From IMG/VR virus record IMGVR_UViG_3300037189_015965, positions 1 to 64,000 of that record: DNA of 64,000 nt; one strand, written 5' to 3'. Source of the DNA: a virus. Made by a program: the position numbers and the translations under genes. The notes below the pieces were generated by a model. It did no database searches, was not told where the DNA came from, and saw only the letters and a list, made by a program, of their open reading frames with translations. Positions 42,538 through 48,254 of the stretch are shown here, piece by piece. How positions within the stretch are numbered: the stretch's first letter is position 1; each line of letters starts with the position of its first letter.

Positions 42538-43149
42538 TTAATCTATATAAAATCCTAAACGTTTATAATCTGGAGATGATACAAAAGTTAAACTATCAAA
42601 GTCAACTTCTGGATATAATTGTCGCACATCTATTTTTTCCCAAACTGGATATGCTACACTATTGCCCCATACAAAATCAGGATTATGACGAAAATGAATT
42701 TCTATAACTTTTCCGCCAATATATTCAACATTGATATATTCATAACGATTTATTACGTCGTGAAATATTTCTGGTAATGGCAAATCATCATTTACACGTT
42801 CCCATTTGCAAAACTGCCAAAGATGACCGTCTCTACGAAATCCTTCTACTGCTAACACTTGTTCACCATTTTTATAATCAACGCTTATATGTCTACCACT
42901 GAATGATTCACACCAGAAATGTCCAGTAGGTAAGTGTTTTGTTCGTTTAATAAGGTGTCTCAATTTAGCACCACGTCCCATGCCTGGTATATTGACACAC
43001 GGGCGCACAATGTAAAAACCAGGTTTAGGCACATCAACTCCTACAGGACCACATGTATAACCCATTTTCTTGGCAATAATTAGTTTATCAAATACCCATA
43101 AATCTTCTTTGTGAGTATTTTTCCAAGAAATTGCTTCTATATCTTCCAT
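42538..43149 (-). CDS. Conserved hypothetical phage protein
   Basis: 203 residues, one domain without repeats. Conserved-looking motifs: GFYIVRPCVNIPGMGRGAKLR (split), LPTGHFWCESFSGRHISVDY (split) and LPEIFHDVINRYEYINVEYI (split), ending in PDYKRLGFYID. It resembles hypothetical proteins of aquatic T4-like phages; an ATP-grasp-like or nucleotide-binding fold is conceivable but no catalytic set is identifiable. Its ATG follows a late-type box by 5 nt with no Shine-Dalgarno, so the mRNA is probably leaderless. It ends 3 nt from the degenerate tRNA. Confidence 0.7.
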   Translation of the reverse strand: MEDIEAISWKNTHKEDLWVFDKLIIAKKMGYTCGPVGVDVPKPGFYIVRPCVNIPGMGRGAKLRHLIKRTKHLPTGHFWCESFSGRHISVDYKNGEQVLAVEGFRRDGHLWQFCKWERVNDDLPLPEIFHDVINRYEYINVEYIGGKVIEIHFRHNPDFVWGNSVAYPVWEKIDVRQLYPEVDFDSLTFVSSPDYKRLGFYID

Positions 43150-43154
43150 GTAGG

Positions 43155-43162
43155 TATTTAAT
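43155..43162 (-). promoter_or_regulatory. Late-type box placed for a leaderless mRNA
   Basis: ATTAAATA on the minus strand, then CCTAC and the ATG at 43149. It abuts the CCA end of tRNA-Gly. Confidence 0.55.
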
Positions 43163-43236
43163 TGGAGCGGCTAACCAGAATCGAACTGGTGAATTCTCGT
43201 TGGCAACGAGACAGGTTACCTCTACATCATAGCCGC
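43163..43236 (-). tRNA. tRNA-Gly (anticodon GCC)
   Basis: Acceptor GCGGCTA/TAGCCGC, anticodon arm TCTCG-TTGCCAA-CGAGA, T-loop TTCGATT, CCA encoded. Canonical; second Gly isoacceptor of the array. Confidence 0.95.
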
Positions 43237-43267
43237 AATATTTGTATGTATCATTTTGTAATTTTAA

Positions 43268-43275
43268 TGTAAATA
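43268..43275 (+). promoter_or_regulatory. Late-type box for the basic peptide gene
   Basis: TGTAAATA 19 nt before the ATG at 43295, followed by TAGGAGA. Confidence 0.5.
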
Positions 43276-43294
43276 TTTTAATAGGAGATCAACC

Positions 43295-43456
43295 ATGGCT
43301 AAAGCAAAAGGTGGAAGTAATGCTGCACAAAAAGTTACATTTAAAAAAGCAAGTGTTAAAAAACGTACCAGTATAGGTCATGCCAAGGCAAGTCGTCCTA
43401 AAAATAAACATGTTCGTCGCAATACTAAAACCTATCGTGGTCAAGGTCGTCCCTAA
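43295..43456 (+). CDS. Small, very basic protein
   Basis: 53 residues, about a third Lys/Arg, start preceded by the strong site AATAGGAGATCAACC. The C-terminal half, KKRTSIGHAKASRPKNKHV followed by RRNTKTYRGQGRP, is a compact basic motif that resembles small conserved proteins of T4-like phages from aquatic bacteria; nucleic-acid or ribosome binding is the natural guess. Its stop shares a CTAA with the convergent lipoprotein gene. Late-type box upstream. Confidence 0.75.
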   Translation: MAKAKGGSNAAQKVTFKKASVKKRTSIGHAKASRPKNKHVRRNTKTYRGQGRP

Positions 43457-43911
43457 AATTTAAAAATTGTATAGCCAAATTCAACGGATAAAACTGCACC
43501 AGCAATTGGTGCTGGTGTTACCCTTGAACGCACATAAAAATCACCACAATGAATTGCACCTTGTATACCACCAACTGGAACTGGATATGTTTTATAACCA
43601 GTTGCTGCTCCTATAAAACCACCTACATCTATTTTTCCACAATCATTTTGTCTTAATAATTTGTATGGTGAATAATCTAATATTGCATAATTGCTTTGGT
43701 TGTTATAGCTGTTATTGTAAAATCCACTTTGTATTGCAGTATCATTATTAAAATTAAGTCTTAATCCAACACCACTATTGGTTTCATTATAAGGAGGATT
43801 AGTCCGTTCAATTAAATGATGTGATAAACCAGTTCCAACAACATCTACACTAGTTTTTTGTAATGTGTTGCATCCTGACAATAACAAACAAATTAGAATA
43901 ATTCTTTTCAT
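43453..43911 (-). CDS. Outer-membrane lipoprotein, small beta-barrel-like
   Basis: 152 residues. Signal peptide and lipobox MKRIILICLLLSGC with Cys14 as lipidation site. The rest alternates in beta strands: GTGLSHHL, YNETNSGVGLRLNF, IQSGFYNNSYNNQSNYAILDY (split), then GGFIGAATGY and a C-terminal SVEFGYTIFKF ending in Phe. The 'SHHL...YNE.N.G.G...GFY.NS' pattern occurs in small hypothetical barrels of proteobacteria and phages. It may act at the host surface, for instance in superinfection exclusion. Late-type box 4 nt before the ATG, no Shine-Dalgarno. Confidence 0.75.
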   Translation of the reverse strand: MKRIILICLLLSGCNTLQKTSVDVVGTGLSHHLIERTNPPYNETNSGVGLRLNFNNDTAIQSGFYNNSYNNQSNYAILDYSPYKLLRQNDCGKIDVGGFIGAATGYKTYPVPVGGIQGAIHCGDFYVRSRVTPAPIAGAVLSVEFGYTIFKF

Positions 43912-43915
43912 AATA

Positions 43916-43923
43916 TATTTAAT
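43916..43923 (-). promoter_or_regulatory. Late-type box placed for a leaderless mRNA
   Basis: ATTAAATA on the minus strand, then TATT and the ATG at 43911. Confidence 0.5.
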
Positions 43924-43939
43924 TGGTGCTTTGTGCTTA

Positions 43940-44016
43940 TGGTGCTGTTGGCTGCACTCGAAGCAGCTTTTCCCACCTTATGAGAGTGGTGCGATTTCCA
44001 CAACCGCCCCAACAGC
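43940..44016 (-). tRNA. tRNA-Met (anticodon CAT)
   Basis: Acceptor GCTGTTG/CAACAGC, anticodon arm CCACT-CTCATAA-GGTGG, T-arm GCTGC-TTCGAGT-GCAGC, CCA encoded. It could be elongator Met or a lysidine-modified Ile tRNA. Confidence 0.88.
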
Positions 44017-44017
44017 G

Positions 44018-44025
44018 AATAAATA
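44018..44025 (+). promoter_or_regulatory. Late-type box for the small membrane protein
   Basis: AATAAATA, followed by a leader hairpin TACCTTTT/AAAAGGTA (44030-44037 with 44044-44051) and TAGGAG before the ATG at 44068. Confidence 0.65.
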
Positions 44026-44067
44026 TTATTACCTTTTTATGACAAAAGGTATTAGGAGAAGTATAAA

Positions 44068-44301
44068 ATGGATATTTTAAAGACAGTTAAATCATGGGTT
44101 TCAGCACTTGCTGACACTCTATTAAGTGTACTAGCACTTATGATTGTTACTAGTGTAATTTTCAAGGGTGTAGCAATCCCATTCCTTCCAAATGTAGACG
44201 TTATTGCTAACGTTACATCAATTGTAAAAGGTCTTGGATCAGAAGGTCTTGTAGGCTTGATTGCAATTTGGGTTCTCTATAACATTTGGCAGAAGAAGTA
44301 A
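44068..44301 (+). CDS. Small two-helix membrane protein (holin-like size)
   Basis: 77 residues. Helix 1, LADTLLSVLALMIVTSVIF, and helix 2, GLVGLIAIWVLYNIW, are separated by a loop with a VIANVTSIVKGLG segment; the tail ends in QKK. Size, two helices and a charged tail fit a class II holin, and the endolysin is at 61881, but no family match is certain. Monocistronic: own late box, leader hairpin and terminator, implying high late expression. Confidence 0.75.
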   Translation: MDILKTVKSWVSALADTLLSVLALMIVTSVIFKGVAIPFLPNVDVIANVTSIVKGLGSEGLVGLIAIWVLYNIWQKK

Positions 44302-44326
44302 TTTTCCCAAAAGTTTATTCTACAAT

Positions 44327-44362
44327 AAATGAGAGGAAAGCAATTTCCTCTCATTTTTTATT
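44327..44362 (+). terminator. Intrinsic terminator
   Basis: 13-bp stem (44327-44339 with 44344-44356), GCAA tetraloop, then T-rich tail. Ends the gene at 44068. Confidence 0.92.
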
Positions 44363-44438
44363 TGGTTGGCATGATTGGATTTGAACCAATGACCCCAGTC
44401 TTATCAGGACTGTGCTACTACCACTGAGCTACACGCCA
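44363..44438 (-). tRNA. tRNA-Ile (anticodon GAT)
   Basis: Acceptor TGGCGTG/CATGCCA, anticodon arm CAGTC-CTGATAA-GACTG, T-loop TTCAAAT, CCA encoded. Its 5' end directly abuts the stop codon of the nuclease-like gene at 44439. Confidence 0.95.
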
Positions 44439-44960
44439 TTAAAAAGTTTGAATATCATGAACCCATGGTTGACACAATAATTTACTTGTGTTGCTAACCA
44501 TATAATCATCATTTCCACCATCTTGTCCACCTTGTTGACGACGAAAAATACCACTGTTAATATTTGCAATAAAATCTTCTTTTGTAAACCATACTCTTCG
44601 TGTATCTTCCAATGGACGGTTTACACCATAAAATATTAATCTATCCCAATCTTTATCAGCACTAATATGATTTATAATATGACTATCTGGACCAAATTTG
44701 CCTTGAATTGCGTGTTTTATTTCTGTTTTAATACCATCAATAATTCTGTCATGACCAGCATTAATACGATCTTCTACAACATGTCCACGGCTTGACATAT
44801 CTGCACTAACAATTGCTTCACCAATACTACCACGAACTGTATTTGGATGACTTAAAAAACCTTCATACATTGTGCCAACATAATAATCAATATTACCACG
44901 ATAGCTTTCTAGTATTGGTCTTGCACTTTTTTCAAATGCTGCATATTCTTCTGTATTCAT
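44439..44960 (-). CDS. PD-(D/E)XK-like nuclease
   Basis: 173 residues. RGSIGEAIVSADMSSRGH (residues 43-60) gives the first helix with Glu48, then GHDRIIDGIKTEIKHAIQGK (69-88) carries Asp71 or Asp75 followed by Glu80-x-Lys82, the D...ExK core of restriction-type nucleases. The rest (DWDRLIFYGVNRP, RRVWFTKEDF) fits the remaining strands. It may be a restriction- or homing-type enzyme; nothing in the sequence gives a target. Sigma70-like promoter upstream and AAGGTG before the ATG. No gap separates it from tRNA-Ile. Confidence 0.7.
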   Translation of the reverse strand: MNTEEYAAFEKSARPILESYRGNIDYYVGTMYEGFLSHPNTVRGSIGEAIVSADMSSRGHVVEDRINAGHDRIIDGIKTEIKHAIQGKFGPDSHIINHISADKDWDRLIFYGVNRPLEDTRRVWFTKEDFIANINSGIFRRQQGGQDGGNDDYMVSNTSKLLCQPWVHDIQTF

Positions 44961-44978
44961 GTTACACCTTATAATGAA

Positions 44979-45007
44979 AGTATAACAAAAATTATTAGAA
45001 TATGCAA
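44979..45007 (-). promoter_or_regulatory. Sigma70-like promoter for the nuclease gene
   Basis: TTGCAT (45002-45007), 17-nt spacer, TATACT (44979-44984), about 18 nt before the ATG at 44960. Confidence 0.6.
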
Positions 45008-45013
45008 ATTAAT

Positions 45014-45090
45014 TGGTCCGCCCAACGAGTGTCGAACTCGTTACTCTGCCTTGAAAGGGCAGTGATATAGCCAGCGTTATCTATGGGCGG
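45014..45090 (-). tRNA. tRNA-Glu (anticodon TTC)
   Basis: Acceptor CCGCCCA/TGGGCGG, D-stem GATA/TATC, anticodon arm CTGCC-CTTTCAA-GGCAG, T-loop TTCGACA, CCA encoded. Canonical. Confidence 0.94.
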
Positions 45091-45095
45091 TTAAA

Positions 45096-45344
45096 TTAAG
45101 GACGTGTATCTAAAATAATATATTTGTTATTTTGACACGTTATACGTATTCGTATTGTTGGATCAGCTTTGTTTTTTGCTTCAACCCATGCATTCATAAT
45201 GCTTTGTTTGCTATAATCAGCACTGGCATCCCATTGTGTCCAATGGTATTCTTTTACATTATGATAAAAATAATGCATCCGCCAATAGCACGGACCCCAC
45301 GCCATATCGTAGGTTTGTGGTAGAATATCCAACAGTATCTCCAA
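45096..45344 (-). CDS. Small hypothetical protein
   Basis: Up to 82 residues; rich in Trp, Tyr and His (DMAWGPCYWRMHYFYHNVK). The start is uncertain: TTG 45344 has no ribosome-binding site, TTG 45332 has GGAG 6 nt upstream, and ATG 45305 is the first ATG. It ends 5 nt before tRNA-Glu and follows the gene at 45390 by about 45 nt. No family recognised. Confidence 0.5.
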   Translation of the reverse strand: MEILLDILPQTYDMAWGPCYWRMHYFYHNVKEYHWTQWDASADYSKQSIMNAWVEAKNKADPTIRIRITCQNNKYIILDTRP

Positions 45345-45389
45345 ACATGGAAAATTATAGATGTAATTGAGATACTGATATAATTGAAA

Positions 45390-45830
45390 TCAGTGTGCTA
45401 ATTTAAGTAGTAGATAGCCAGCACCACCTAAAATTGGTATGCAGACTAGAACAATCACAATTGCCCAAAAATACTGCCAAAACTCTTCACTTTTTCTTTT
45501 AGCTTCTTTAGCTGCACGTTGTGCTGCTGCGGCATTAGCTTCTTTTGTTGCTTTATATGCTTGACGTTGTGCAGGTGTCATTTTTGCTAATGCACTTGCT
45601 TCTGCTTCTGCCGCAATTTCACGCATTGCTTGTTCACGCAGTGCGTTATTATTGCGAATTATTTGATTGTTGATTTCTGTAATTTTATTTTTTGCGGCAA
45701 TCTTTGCATTATTTGATGCTTTGATATTTTTCGCATTGCGAACATCATCAACAATACCAAATACGGCGTCGGTGACGCCTTTGCCATATGCTTCACCAAG
45801 TTTCTGTGCGGATTTAGGATCTAGTGCCAT
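45390..45830 (-). CDS. Coiled-coil protein with C-terminal membrane anchor
   Basis: 146 residues from ATG 45830. The frame extends upstream through tRNA-Asp, so the upstream start is rejected. Residues about 35-110 are a charged Ala/Lys/Glu-rich coiled coil (EINNQIIRNNNALREQAM; EAEASALAKMTPAQRQAYKA). Residues about 120-143 are one membrane helix (FWQYFWAIVIVLVCIPILGG). This tail-anchored design resembles spanin or membrane-scaffold proteins, but no lipoprotein partner adjoins it. The late box lies 5 nt before the ATG, without a close Shine-Dalgarno. Confidence 0.72.
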   Translation of the reverse strand: MALDPKSAQKLGEAYGKGVTDAVFGIVDDVRNAKNIKASNNAKIAAKNKITEINNQIIRNNNALREQAMREIAAEAEASALAKMTPAQRQAYKATKEANAAAAQRAAKEAKRKSEEFWQYFWAIVIVLVCIPILGGAGYLLLKLAH

Positions 45831-45835
45831 ATAGT

Positions 45836-45843
45836 TATTTATG
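45836..45843 (-). promoter_or_regulatory. Late box placed for a leaderless mRNA
   Basis: CATAAATA on the minus strand overlapping the CCA of tRNA-Asp, then ACTAT and the ATG at 45830. Confidence 0.6.
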
Positions 45844-45916
45844 GCGACTCCAAGGAGAATCGAACCCCTATCCCCTGATAGACAGTCAAGGATAATAACC
45901 ATTATAAGATGGAGCC
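45842..45916 (-). tRNA. tRNA-Asp (anticodon GTC)
   Basis: Acceptor GGCTCCA/TGGAGTC (one G-U), anticodon arm CTTGA-CTGTCTA-TCAGG, T-loop TTCGATT, CCA encoded. Confidence 0.92.
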
Positions 45917-46035
45917 GTATTATGTAACCATTCTTGGTATTCTTTATTATTTTCTACATTAAAGAAAACATTTTTAGTTTCTAAGATAGAAATGTACTTA
46001 TAAACTTGATTGTAGTATTTGTTACACAAGCACAT
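45886..46035 (-). CDS. Doubtful 49-residue reading frame between two tRNAs
   Basis: Starts MCLCNKYYNQVYKYISIL and fills the 163-nt gap between tRNA-Cys and tRNA-Asp, overlapping the latter by 31 nt. A TTG start at 46056 is an alternative. No convincing ribosome-binding site; the overlap with tRNA-Asp counts against it. Confidence 0.3.
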   Translation of the reverse strand: MCLCNKYYNQVYKYISILETKNVFFNVENNKEYQEWLHNTAPSYNGYYP

Positions 46036-46079
46036 ACGAGTTTTGTGTATTAACAAATCTATCTCTTTATCTCCAGTAA

Positions 46080-46157
46080 TGGAGGGGAAGATGGGACTCG
46101 AACCCACATGAACAGGTTTTGCAGACCTTGGCGTAACCATTCCGCACTCACTTCCCC
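46080..46157 (-). tRNA. tRNA-Cys (anticodon GCA)
   Basis: Acceptor GGGGAAG/CTTCCCC, anticodon arm AGGT-CTGCAAA-ACCT, T-arm GTGGG-TTCGAGT-CCCAT (one G-U), CCA encoded. Confidence 0.92.
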
Positions 46158-46159
46158 AA

Positions 46160-46408
46160 TTAGTTTTTCTTCTTTTTAATATTATACATAACACCAACCC
46201 ATGTGCCAGCAAATGCACCTAAACAAGCTGGAACAAGTAACCAGTGATTATCAATATAACCTATTGTTGCGATACTTGCAACAAAAAACACAATGGTAGC
46301 CATAAAAGAGGCAAATATAGGTTTGTTATTTTCAATGCTTTTTAGATATATTGCATAGAATACATCCACGACAAACATCGATAAAAATACAATAATATAT
46401 TCTATCAT
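46160..46408 (-). CDS. Small membrane protein
   Basis: 82 residues, three hydrophobic segments (IEYIIVFLSMFVVDVFYAIYL; FMATIVFFVASIATIGYI; WLLVPACLGAFAGTWVGVMY, each split by few polar residues) and a short KKKKN tail. Its ATG overlaps the stop of the amidotransferase-like gene (TAATG), so the two are co-translated. Ends 2 nt before tRNA-Cys. Related small three-helix proteins appear in marine phages; function unknown. Confidence 0.68.
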   Translation of the reverse strand: MIEYIIVFLSMFVVDVFYAIYLKSIENNKPIFASFMATIVFFVASIATIGYIDNHWLLVPACLGAFAGTWVGVMYNIKKKKN

Positions 46409-47055
46409 TAGCGTTTCATAAGTTCATCAACAAAATCATGTAATAGTTCATGATTGTGTTCTTTTCCAACATACTTTGGCTTCAACCAAGTATATTCGTC
46501 ATACCAGAATTTTTCTGCTTCTGGATGACTGCCGATAAGACCAATACGATCTTGGTAACCTGCCATAGCATCACCATTGGGGTAAGTGGCAACAACATCA
46601 AACTTACCTTTTCCAATAATGCTACATCCATCATACCAAAATATCTTTTCTTTATTACCTAACCAAGTAACTTCTAAATCTTTTGCATGTGGTCGGCGTG
46701 TATCAGTTTTAGGGCGTCTAAGATATTGAACACAATCACGTCCTTTGAGTATATCAAGAAACATACTGCCAGCCCAATATGCACCCATACAAATACCAAG
46801 ATAACGACCACCACGGTCAAGAAATGTTTTAATTTTAGGAATATGATGTTTCATAACACGATTAAATGTCATATAATCACCAATACCACCTGGCACGGCA
46901 CAGATATCAACATCATCCCACCAATCATCATATGGAAGATCATGTCTTGTAAAAATCTTAAACTGATAATCTTGAGCAAGTGCGTTCATTAACCCATTAG
47001 CACCATGTATGCTAACTCTTGGGTGATCAACAAAAATCGCTATCTTGCCTTTCAT
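46408..47055 (-). CDS. Class I glutamine-amidotransferase-like protein (BPL_N type)
   Basis: 215 residues, start preceded by AAGGGAACTGT. PGGIGDYMTF near residue 55 and GGRYLGICMGAYWAGSMF with Cys89 form the nucleophile elbow of the class I glutaminase fold; GLIGSHPEAEKFWYDE carries the expected His and Glu. The arrangement is closest to the N-terminal-like domain found with biotin-protein ligases and in small stand-alone proteins, which do not all have glutaminase activity. In an operon with 47052 upstream (ATGA overlap) and 46160 downstream. Confidence 0.78.
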   Translation of the reverse strand: MKGKIAIFVDHPRVSIHGANGLMNALAQDYQFKIFTRHDLPYDDWWDDVDICAVPGGIGDYMTFNRVMKHHIPKIKTFLDRGGRYLGICMGAYWAGSMFLDILKGRDCVQYLRRPKTDTRRPHAKDLEVTWLGNKEKIFWYDGCSIIGKGKFDVVATYPNGDAMAGYQDRIGLIGSHPEAEKFWYDEYTWLKPKYVGKEHNHELLHDFVDELMKR

Positions 47056-47282
47056 ACAGTTCCCTTTCCTACCTTCTTTGCACGATTATACCAATACTTT
47101 CCGCCTTCACGCAACTCTAAATTTGCTGCACGAATATATTCCAATAAACTTTCTGCTAAATCTGCTTGTTTTTTACGCCACTCTGCATCTTCTTGGGCAG
47201 ACATTTGGCTAATAAGGTCTTGTGCCATATCAATATATGGGCAAGTATTATCTGGAATGATGGGCGGTTTGCTTGATGCCAT
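47052..47282 (-). CDS. Small helical hypothetical protein
   Basis: 76 residues, mainly helix (MAQDLISQMSAQEDAEWRKK; LAESLLEYIRAANLEL) with a basic tail KKVGKGTV. First gene of the operon with 46408 and 46160. A sigma70-like promoter ends 6 nt before the ATG, so its mRNA could be leaderless, although AAGGATA lies further upstream. No family recognised. Confidence 0.65.
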   Translation of the reverse strand: MASSKPPIIPDNTCPYIDMAQDLISQMSAQEDAEWRKKQADLAESLLEYIRAANLELREGGKYWYNRAKKVGKGTV

Positions 47283-47288
47283 CCTATA

Positions 47289-47317
47289 ACTATATATCCT
47301 TTTAAATTGCGTGTCAA
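47289..47317 (-). promoter_or_regulatory. Sigma70-like promoter for the 47282-46160 operon
   Basis: TTGACA (47312-47317), 17-nt spacer, TATAGT (47289-47294); 6 nt then the ATG at 47282. Confidence 0.7.
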
Positions 47318-47337
47318 TGTCATAATAATGTTATTTT

Positions 47338-47411
47338 TGGCATCAGTGCAAGGACTCGAACCCTGAATAACGGTTTTGGAGACCGCTGTGTTACCATTAC
47401 ACCACACTGAT
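47338..47411 (-). tRNA. tRNA-Trp (anticodon CCA)
   Basis: Acceptor ATCAGTG/CACTGAT, D-stem GTGT/ACAC, anticodon arm GCGGT-CTCCAAA-ACCGT (one G-U), T-arm CAGGG-TTCGAGT-CCTTG, CCA encoded. Confidence 0.94.
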
Positions 47412-47421
47412 AGAAAAACAG

Positions 47422-47445
47422 AAAAAGGGGCGGAAGCCGCCCCTC
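47422..47445 (-). terminator. Intrinsic terminator of the HTH gene
   Basis: GGGGCGG/CCGCCCC stem (47427-47433 with 47437-47443), 3-nt loop, and TTTTTC on the minus strand. Confidence 0.9.
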
Positions 47446-47474
47446 TTTAATCTTGAAATTATATAATAATATAA

Positions 47475-47741
47475 TTAGATGCGAACGCCTGCATCCATGA
47501 GAGCCCGCATACCAGCTGCGACGATCTCACGTGAAGGAGTGCCAAGACGATACTTCTTGGTTACTTCACCCTTTGCAGTCTTATACTCATTGAGATAAAC
47601 TGCATAACCCTTGAGACGGATTGCAGAAATAGCTGCATGTGGATTGGCAACGCCAAAACGGGCAGAAATCTGCTTTGCGGTGAGCAACTCACCAGACTTA
47701 AGGGCTTCAAGAACACGGTCTGTATTTGATACGATAGTCAT
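47475..47741 (-). CDS. Winged-helix/HTH DNA-binding protein
   Basis: 88 residues from ATG 47741, chosen because GGAG lies 9 nt upstream; the ATG at 47756 has no such site. NTDRVLEALKSGELLTAKQISARFG followed by NPHAAISAIRLKGYAVYL (within family spacing) is a winged-helix fold: helix, recognition helix, then a wing with YLNEYKTAKGEVTKKYRLGTPSRE. Small proteins of this type are common in T4-like phages of aquatic bacteria and are thought to regulate transcription. Preceded by a sigma70-like promoter and a leader hairpin with a T-run. Confidence 0.82.
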   Translation of the reverse strand: MTIVSNTDRVLEALKSGELLTAKQISARFGVANPHAAISAIRLKGYAVYLNEYKTAKGEVTKKYRLGTPSREIVAAGMRALMDAGVRI

Positions 47742-47756
47742 AGTTACTTTCTCCAT

Positions 47757-47779
47757 AAAAAGGACGACACCATGTCGTC
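47757..47779 (-). promoter_or_regulatory. Terminator-like hairpin in the HTH leader (possible attenuator)
   Basis: GACGACA-TGG-TGTCGTC (47773-47779 with 47763-47769), then CTTTTT on the minus strand, between the promoter at 47792 and the GGAGA ribosome-binding site. Confidence 0.65.
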
Positions 47780-47791
47780 ATCAACATATGC

Positions 47792-47819
47792 ATAATAGCA
47801 CAACCGTATAATAAGTCAA
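47792..47819 (-). promoter_or_regulatory. Sigma70-like promoter for the HTH gene
   Basis: TTGACT (47814-47819), 16-nt spacer, TATTAT (47792-47797). Expected start near 47785. Confidence 0.72.
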
Positions 47820-47992
47820 GAAAAAAATGCACGAAAATCAAAAAAAGTTTGCACAAATTTTAGGCAATTTTTTGGTAAAAATGTCAAAATATTGACACTC
47901 CCACCCCATTTTTCACCGCCGAAACCACCTATTCAGCCATTTGGCCCAAGTACTGGTCGGTGGGTATCCTTATGCAAAGGGGATACCGTCCT
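47820..47992. other. Non-coding spacer with inverted repeats
   Basis: No gene seen. It holds TGTCAA-AATA-TTGACA near 47880-47900 and GGTATCC/GGATACC (47963-47969 with 47981-47987, 11-nt loop). C-rich tracts near 47900-47935 are unusual for this A/T-rich sequence. Regulatory or RNA role unknown. Confidence 0.5.
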
Positions 47993-48029
47993 GAAAATAA
48001 AAAAACCCCCGAAACTTTCGCTTCGGGGG
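47993..48029 (-). terminator. Intrinsic terminator of the 26-residue gene
   Basis: CCCCCGAA/TTCGGGGG stem (48006-48013 with 48022-48029) and TTTTTTTATTTT on the minus strand. Confidence 0.93.
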
Positions 48030-48058
48030 CTAAGTGCATACACTAATGTGCGTTCACA

Positions 48059-48139
48059 TTAGGCACACGCCCCCGTAATCCAGAAACCTTCTGGCATGCG
48101 GCAAATGATATAATCGTTATGTTTAGGCGTGTTAGTCAT
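48059..48139 (-). CDS. Tiny 26-residue peptide gene (or small regulatory RNA)
   Basis: Reads MTNTPKHNDYIICRMPEGFW followed by ITGACA. It has GAGAG before the ATG, its own promoter (48161-48190) and its own terminator (47993-48029). The stop codon lies in an 8-bp hairpin CTAATGTG-AACG-CACATTAG (48043-48062). The compact promoter-hairpin-terminator layout also suits a non-coding RNA of about 160 nt; sequence alone cannot decide. Confidence 0.55.
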   Translation of the reverse strand: MTNTPKHNDYIICRMPEGFWITGACA

Positions 48140-48160
48140 AATCACTCTCTGTTGTAGGTC

Positions 48161-48190
48161 TATTTATACACGATAATTATATAATGTCAA
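48161..48190 (-). promoter_or_regulatory. Combined sigma70-like and perfect late promoter
   Basis: TTGACA (48185-48190), 16-nt spacer, TATAAA (48163-48168), the latter being part of a perfect TATAAATA (48161-48168). It could be read both by host sigma70 early and by the late sigma factor. Confidence 0.72.
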
Positions 48191-48231
48191 GAAAAAAATA
48201 ATGCCCTACAAAAAATAATTCTGTAGGGCAT
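48191..48231 (-). terminator. Intrinsic terminator of pstS
   Basis: 10-bp stem ATGCCCTACA/TGTAGGGCAT (48201-48210 with 48222-48231) followed by TTATTTTTTTC on the minus strand. Confidence 0.93.
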
Positions 48232-48254
48232 ATTTTACAGTAATTTTATGTAAA

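Noticed and set aside
46036-46218. N-terminal extension of the frame that ends at 45886
   Set aside because: It would translate through tRNA-Cys; only the part after 46035 is even possible.
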